From Nectonema munidae (Eukaryota; Nematomorpha; Nectonematoida; Nectonematidae), in NCBI GenBank assembly GCA_030549495.1, contig JAUIRK010000509.1, positions 742,501-806,500 of the forward strand: 64,000 nucleotides of DNA, in the 5' to 3' direction. Positions 57,240 to 64,000 of this stretch are shown piece after piece; the first letter of the stretch is position 1; each line of letters opens with the position of its first letter. The position numbers and the translations under genes were made by a program. The notes under the pieces are model-generated. The model was not told the DNA's origin, ran no database searches, and saw only the letters and a list, made by a program, of their open reading frames with translations.

Positions 57240-59587
57240 TGACTATTAAGCTCCCAAAAAATAAACTCATTGACGATTGGCCCTACTATACATTAATTTT
57301 ATTTGGTTTCAGATGGTTACTGAGTCCAAGGTTAAACATTTCACTCTGGCGTAAAGCACTTACAAAGCTCGGACTCCATTTTAAAATTTTATATTCTAAT
57401 TTCTTCTAAAAGAAGACGCCAACTCTTCTTGTCCCAAAATCCACCACTCTGTTTTTCAGAATGATTTTATAAGCTTTAAGGAAAATTATTTTTTTAATTG
57501 TTCTAAAGCAACCTTTTCAATACTTCAGTTTGATTGATAAGAAATAGAAAAAACATTTAAATGTTCTCAAATCGAATCCGCAACTCGAAATTACTTGCAT
57601 CGACCCTCCTCGCAAATTCTTTCATATGGGTATACGCGCTGCCTTGCCCTTACGGCACACCACAATAATTATTTTCAAAACCCATAATAAGAATCACAAT
57701 AAAACCGAGAGAACCACAGAAATCAGATTCAGGAGAACGAGTAGAGTTGCGTGAAAAACTAAACTGAGCTCCACAGAACCTTCCTTATAGACGCAACACA
57801 ATTAGATGATATTCCGCCTAGAGAGAGAGAGAGAGTAGAAACTACGGGTAGAGAACAATTTTTCATTCCTACAACCAAGAATCAACGACCATGCATATTC
57901 TAACAAAAAACGCATCAGCGTAGATGATGATGGTCTGGGAAGCTACTGGAAAAGCAATCCATCTTTCTATAGCAAGATAAACTCGCCTCTAAATATCTAC
58001 AAACGTTTTTTGAGAATCAGAATTGTAACCAGGAACTGAAAAAAATGAGAAGACAAATATATTGAAGACAATGTTGAGCTATTTCAAGCGCCGATATGTT
58101 GATAATTCTGGGTCTATACAAAGCACTCAAAAACTCTCTCAATTTTATATTAAATTTTAGGTGAAGGCAATATAACTTAAGTTATGTTGTCATTAATGGG
58201 TTCATAATTGTTTGAACATCAAATGAAATTTTCTACTCCTTCAGATGATACATCCTCAAAGAAATTAATGTAGCATATAGCGTAACTCAGGTTACAACTA
58301 GAATGGGAACTTTTAAAGATCAATGAAAACATATATCTCAGTGGTTAAGTGTTTTAGGATGTAGTTGTCCATGGGGATACACTTTATCAACATAGCGCAA
58401 ACCTTAAGATCTACGATTTTTTCAATTCAATTCAATTTATTGTTAATTAAACATGATGTATATCGTCGAAAATGAATATATCATATTAGTGTATGGATAC
58501 TGTGAGAAAAAAAATAAATGGTATCAAGCAGAAACACAATATTCAAGGCAAAAGAGGAGAAGAGTTGGAAAAGTATTGCTGTAATCATAGGATGAGATCG
58601 GTAAACAAGGATTTTTTAAATTGTGAAAGGGAGGACATGGTTCTTTTTTCTTACTTTAGGAAAGGAGTGATAGTAGATAGGGTAAAAATGTTTTTTCAAA
58701 TAGTTGATTTATTTCTTATAGTAATCTTTTTTATATGAGTATCTTTTGCTTAATAAAAAAAGTAGAGTATTGTGTTCTACATGATACAGGAGTAGAGTAA
58801 GTACCAACATCTGCCATTTTAAAATTAAAGCAGAGATGAATATTAGGTTTAAATAATAAATATTAAGGTAATTGATTGTAATTTAACACTTTTCTGTTCA
58901 GAACAATTATATTATCTAGAATAAGTGATGCTTTAAAACAATTCCAATTATATATAATCTACATAAATAAAAATCAATATTCACGATGACACTCAAGGAC
59001 AACTACATCTGTCACAATATAAATTATATTTTCATATTTTATAAAAGTGGTGTTGGTTTTGACCAGAGCAAAAAATGCATCTTATTAATAAGAGAGAGAG
59101 AGAGAGTTTAAAAGAGTTTATTAAGAAAAGTGGACAAACCTGTTTAGGTTATCGCCACAGATAGACAAAGTATGCATGAAAGAAGATAAAACAAAGAGAC
59201 ACACACGCAAGAAAAATGAAACAAAATAGAAAAATACTAACTTGATTATAGTTAGAATGCATACTCTATTCCAATTTTTTAAATAAATCATTGAATTTGC
59301 AGTACTAATTGCCAATTATGCAAAAGTACTAGTACTCTTCCTTGCAAAATACAACTAGATACAAAAACACATGGACAAAGCCAAGACCCATCTTGTATTT
59401 ACAAATGTCTTTCAAAAGAAGTAATTAAAACACCGTGAGACAAAACGTATCCAAGATACTGTAAAGTAAGAAATTTTCGCGAAATTGGCGAAAACAAAGA
59501 TTTCACGAGATTAAATTACGGAAAATTAATTTCCCGAGGTTGCAGTTTTTTATAACATTTAAAACCTATAAAACATATAAAATTCTT
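57240..59587. other. Gene-poor stretch
   Basis: An A/C-rich block at about 57650-58060 on the plus strand could be another LINE tail, but no motif is clear. Open frames at 58493-58738 and 59121-59315 lack recognisable features. Confidence 0.35.
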
Positions 59588-59665
59588 CGTCTGCTATTTC
59601 AAATAGTCAATATGAATCTTCTGCTTTTTAATAAATATCGTCTGATTTTTCTGGTCACGAAAGGG
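59588..59665. mobile_element. TTAA-type MITE, subfamily C, right-half fragment
   Basis: CTTCTGCTTTTTAATAAATATCG then CTGGTCACGAAAGGG match the right half of 54356-54485; the left half is missing. Confidence 0.7.
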
Positions 59666-59929
59666 ATAACTGCTCAACAAGTCAAAAACTAAATTTTTTA
59701 TGCTAACCATCTTTAAAATGTTTAGGAATTAAGGAATGATTAAGGTCTATAATTTTTAGCGTAATTCAATTTTTATCATTGAATAACAAAAAAATATTTA
59801 AAAAATCAACTAAATAACTGATGAAAAAATGATTTGATGGAAGAAAATTCAAGAAACGGAAATTTATTAAATAAAACTAATTTTATGAGTACTTTACTTC
59901 TTTTTATCAAAATTCATATTTTAAAAGAC

Positions 59930-60015
59930 AACCGTGACACTCTTGATTTGTGAGCGAGATTAGGAGACCCATAACCGTGACACTCTTGATTTGTGAGCGA
60001 GATTAGGAGACCCAT
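59930..60015. repeat. Exact 43-bp tandem duplication
   Basis: AACCGTGACACTCTTGATTT... is repeated without change (59930-59972 and 59973-60015). A recent local duplication. Confidence 0.95.
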
Positions 60016-61424
60016 CACTTATACTCCATACTTGCTTTCTGTTTACATTCTTGACATTTTATTTTTGGGACTTTCGGAGCTTTCGGGAGAATTTCCGGTT
60101 TTCAGGGAATGAATCATGGTACAATCTTACCTTAAGATTATGATGCTGTTTGTCTTTTATTTTTATACATATGTTACAAATAAAAGTAAATAGTGCACTT
60201 TGTATTGAGATAAAAGGATGTTATGTTATATATACCAGTTTTACTTATAAATTATCTTTGTTTAGTTCTAAATTGTCTTCTTTCAATTATAATTTGTCTT
60301 TTTTAATTGAAAAAAAACAATCTAGAAGTAAAAATAGTAAATATTAGAAGTTGAAAATTCTAAGTTGTATCAAACGATAAGTGATTTACTACGCTCATAT
60401 ATGCACATACAATAACACCTTACGGGAAAAGATTTGGCGATGAAAAAAGAGGTAGTATGTAGTTTTGGATGTTTCTTTGAAATGTTGCACGCTCGAAGGA
60501 GAAGTTGATATACATGAGGTAGAGAATAATAGGAGTTGTAAAATAAATAAGATGAATGATTAAAAAAACATGAAAGATGCTTGCGAACAGTAATGAATTG
60601 CAATGATCTTTAAATAAACACATTAGTCAAACCGAATAGCTTATTTTCTCAAAAAAAAGCAAAAATATATGAACGATACATTAATGCTGCAAAATAATTT
60701 TTACAACTTTAGAGAGACTAAATTTCTTTTTTTGATACAGAAAATGGATAGACCGTTGCTTTGAAACCTGAAAGAATCAGTTTGAGAAAGATGTGTTTAT
60801 TAAAAATATTTTACAAGAAAAAAAATCAAATATAACTGATAAAATGAAACCAAACATTCAGTTACAGCAATATCAAGAAATTCAATAAAAACTAATTAAA
60901 ATAAAAATTCAATTTAAACTAATTTAAATTAAAATATAAAAACAACGGTATGTCTTTTATGAGGGAAAAATGCTGCACTTCATAGAATAAACTTAGAAAT
61001 AAAGGTTTTTCTATAGTTCAGCCATTTACACAGCTAGCGAAATCTAATCTTGTTCTAGATTCAAGGATCATACATATATATGGAATCAAACATTTTTACC
61101 TTGGAAGAAAGGCTCACTCTACTTACAATGTTTTTCTTACTCCAATTTTACAATCTTTTTAAGCATACATAACCTATTTTAAACGGTTCTTTCTGTTAAA
61201 TACAACTCATGAGTTGTTTTTATAGACGCGTAGATGATATCAATAAATATTTGAAATGAAGTTTTAAGTATCCATGTCAAACCTGTTGAAAGCGCCACCT
61301 TTATAAGAGACACCTCTATATACGCTCCACTTTTTGTAATCCCCATGTGAATTTTATATAACTTTGAAGTGTATAAGAGTGCCGCCTGCCTAACGCAGTC
61401 AAGCGTCAGCTACTTTGAGTTTAA
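60016..61424. other. AT-rich stretch without genes
   Basis: No supported feature. Near 61300-61410 TATAAGAGACACCTC and TATAAGAGTGCCGCC look like a worn pogo-type terminus, not enough to call. Confidence 0.35.
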
Positions 61425-61475
61425 CCCTTTTGTGACCAGAAAAATCAGACGATAATTTATTAAAAAGCAAACATA
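61425..61475. mobile_element. TTAA-type MITE, subfamily C, left-end fragment
   Basis: TTAA (61421-61424) is followed by CCCTTTTGTGACCAGAAAAATCAGACGATAATTTATTAAAAAGCA, the reverse complement of the right half of 54356-54485. The other end is lost. Confidence 0.7.
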
Positions 61476-62101
61476 TGAAATTACTACTCACAACTTATAA
61501 TTTGTTATTCACATGCTAAAAACATGAGAAAGCAGTTTTAGCAAGTAATCATAGCCACAGAGGATAATATGCCTTCATGTTAGAAAACAAAAACAAATGT
61601 TTACTGTGTGGTTGATATTAAGTAGAGTAATTGAAAACAAGTAAGGGTCAACTGTGCTAGTCCATCACTTGTTTACTTATTTTGTTTTATTATAGCTTTG
61701 TTACTCACTCATTTTGAGATAAGGTTCTTTGTCTGGGCTATTTTGTTACTGAGTAATGTCTTAAACAGCCAGTTTTCAATTTTATTTACACTTTAATAAA
61801 TTAAAATAATATTTAGCAATTAAATGCATACTTTTCTTCATATTTAATAAATCATTTTGTTAAAAAAATTACGCAATATTGAAACCGTTTTAGCAAAAAA
61901 TAAAAACCTTAAAAGTTACTTATTATATTTTTATTTGATATTAAACTTTATTCCTTCAAGTATTTTATATTACAATAATATCAATAAACATTTGATAATG
62001 AAATAAAATAAAGCATTCAAAATTGCAAAACTATTTATTTGAAATAGTCTAATAACTACAATGCTTCTCATTTTTCAACACATATTTATACTTTAATTTA
62101 A

Positions 62102-62230
62102 CCCATTTACGGCCAATGTTCCTATTTTGGAACATAAGTAATTTCATCTTCGTCTGCTTTTTTCAATGACTTTGAATATAAATTTCTGCGTTTTTTAGAT
62201 ATCGTCTGCTTTGCTTGGCCTTTAAATGGG
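62102..62230. mobile_element. TTAA-type MITE, subfamily A, complete
   Basis: 129 bp with CCCATTTACGGCCAATG and GGCCTTTAAATGGG tips, TTAA at 62098-62101 and 62231-62234. Orientation opposite to the 53365 copy. Confidence 0.88.
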
Positions 62231-63004
62231 TTAAAAAAACGCAGACGATTTAATTAAGTGCAAATGGTTGAAAAGTTTTTGAAATATAATTTCCAATCAT
62301 TTCCAAATATAACGTTCCTTCTAGGTATATAATGTATACTTTTCCAAGTAAAGATGATATTGATTTCTATAGTTTCAACGAAATCATTCGAAAATGTTAT
62401 CATTGTTACTTATAAGATTAGGCGTTACGAAAAAATATCGTCAAAACTTCTTCTCATTTGAGATATAAAACACTGCTAGAATAAAAAGCATAGGCAAATT
62501 ATTGATTCTTAAAAATAACTCGAATATAGATATAATTACATTTAAAAAACTGAATTAATCAAAATTTCGATATAATCCATAGTTACAAGGATATCTGCTT
62601 CTCTACTACAACGCAAAATTAAAGATGAAATAAAAAAATGTACGTAAACTAATGGGTTTCCCTTTTCACAATAAATCGTCAATAGATATGCATGTTTGGA
62701 TTTGACCTAACAAACATTCCCGAGTACAAAAATATATATATTCAAAAATGTGAAATATAGTTTTAAAGATCTCAGAAAAACAGATTCTAAACAAAAATAA
62801 ATCAACTGCGATTGTATACTACTAGAGGTGGACAAGGAGTGCATATCCAGGGCAAGGCAAACATTTCATTTCCAATTGAAATTTTGGATCTTGAAATGGC
62901 AAGCAGCATTCAGGCGACCACCGTCCTCCTAATATATATTGGTAATTTATTACAAGGGTTTTTTACTTAAACAAAATTTTCATTGACATGGACATTATTC
63001 GTAA

Positions 63005-63061
63005 CCCATTTAAGACCAAGCAAAGCAGACGACTTTAATAATAACATTGGTCGTAAATGGG
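63005..63061. mobile_element. TTAA-type MITE, subfamily A, 57-bp internally deleted copy
   Basis: Keeps both tips (CCCATTTAAGACCAAGC and CATTGGTCGTAAATGGG) but has lost most of the interior. Flanks are GTAA and TTAA. Confidence 0.82.
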
Positions 63062-63185
63062 TTAATTTAGATGGCGTTAAGTTAATATATTATATTCATT
63101 TTTTTATCAGAAATCCTATAATAGTAATTTAAGCATCTAAGGTCATAAGGAACACAACTAAAAAACCCCCCTTAAAATTATTTAA

Positions 63186-63315
63186 CCCATTTACGGCCAA
63201 TGTTCCTATTTTGGAACATAAGTAATTTCATCTTCGTCTGTTTTTTTCAATGACTTTGAATATAAATCGTCTGCGTTTTTTTAGATATCGTCTGCTTTGC
63301 TTGGCCTTAAATGGG
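63186..63315. mobile_element. TTAA-type MITE, subfamily A, complete
   Basis: 130 bp, perfect TTAA on both sides (63182-63185, 63316-63319), nearly identical to 62102-62230. Confidence 0.9.
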
Positions 63316-63319
63316 TTAA

Positions 63320-64000
63320 TATTAAAATAAGGTAAACATTTTCAAAGTTACAAATAGATTTCAAAAATAAAAAAAACAAGATAATATAAAAAGATTCAAT
63401 TTCATAGCACTGTCCAAAATGGAAAGAATCAATATCCAATATTTGATATATAGACATACGTTTTGAATAAAATGATCATTGTTTAATCTGAGGTGAGCTA
63501 TCTAAAAAACGAAATTTGAGAAGATAATAAATTTACAGGATTTGAAAGAAAAAATCAAAATGTAATTCTAAAAAGTCATAAAAAACAAGAACTAAGCAAG
63601 ATTGAAAGAAAAATTAAAAAATAGCAGTGGTAGAAAAAAGCTTTTTAAATTTTCGATTGCAAAGAGGCAGTCTTCCTTCATGAAAAATAAAAATGATAAA
63701 AAATTAGTTGAAGAAAAGTGAAAAAAGTTGTCGACAATGTAAATCAACACTTATAAAGCTACACTTTGTTTGGGATTAATGGATCAGTTCAAATTGTTTC
63801 TTAATGTTTCTTTGGATTAAAAAGGCAGGAATTTTGTAAAGTCGAATTATCTTATTTGTAATTGTAAGTGTCACTACCTTCTAGCTCAACACGAGAACAA
63901 AACCGCTAATATATGGTAGAGTCGCCGATAAAACACATTGATAATAATTCATGCCCACTATCGTTTTACACTCATCTATTAGGATTGAATACATTCCCGT
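63320..64000. other. AT-rich window end
   Basis: I see no gene or element here. Confidence 0.4.

Noticed and set aside
60370-60623. Overlapping minus-strand frames rich in Phe, Tyr and Leu
   Set aside because: Composition is that of random AT-rich DNA; no motif and no splice or poly(A) context.

Overview
The window is AT-rich animal nuclear DNA: spliced genes with GT-AG introns, some only 50-70 bp long, separated by long intergenic and intronic stretches full of decayed transposons. The mix (Penelope-like element with a GIY-YIG domain, Merlin, piggyBac, hAT, pogo/Tigger and Tc1-like DNA transposons, LINE fragments, tRNA-derived SINEs, many short TIR elements) fits an invertebrate. An arthropod or similar protostome is my guess; the sequence does not fix the species.

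Host genes. (1) Positions 1-99 hold the 3' end of a plus-strand gene of unknown identity. (2) Positions 138-4258 hold a minus-strand acyl-CoA-binding protein gene with three recognisable exons; its stop codon lies only 38 bp from the stop of gene 1, so their 3' UTRs should overlap. (3) Positions 18956-20074 hold an uninterrupted plus-strand C2H2 zinc-finger gene resembling HINFP, the histone H4 transcription factor. (4) A plasma-membrane Ca2+-ATPase (PMCA/ATP2B-type) gene runs on the minus strand from its ATG at 55047 to two alternative stop codons at 21278 and 20454. I place 18 common coding exons plus two mutually exclusive last exons with matching splice phases. One short exon, between the phosphorylation-site exon (38467-38602) and the nucleotide-binding exon (31062-31303), was not found. 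The two last exons split the calmodulin-binding domain at the position where vertebrate PMCAs splice (site C), and only one ends in a PDZ ligand (ETAV).

Layout. 0.1-4.3 kb: ACBP gene with two hAT-type MITEs in an intron. 5.2-7.0 kb: piggyBac and hAT remnants. 8.0-8.95 kb: a Merlin element with perfect 34-bp TIRs and an 8-bp target duplication. 10.3-13.2 kb: a SINE next to a Penelope-like element arranged as a 2.7-kb palindrome. 13.7-17.8 kb: MITEs. 18.9-20.1 kb: HINFP-like gene. 20.4-55.0 kb: PMCA, whose introns carry a hAT remnant, a LINE endonuclease fragment beside a pogo relic, a Tc1-like element with long TIRs, LINE tails, a SINE, a 90-bp MITE with a 10-bp target duplication, and a duplicated 0.4-kb unknown repeat. 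55-64 kb: gene-poor, with a piggyBac fragment and several TTAA-flanked MITEs.

The most notable non-genic signal is a set of about 130-bp elements bounded by TTAA and CCC...GGG. They fall into three subfamilies with different tips but a shared internal GCAGACGAT/ATCGTCTGC motif, which suggests piggyBac-mobilised MITEs. No CRISPR array, bacterial operon, rRNA gene or convincing stand-alone tRNA gene was seen.
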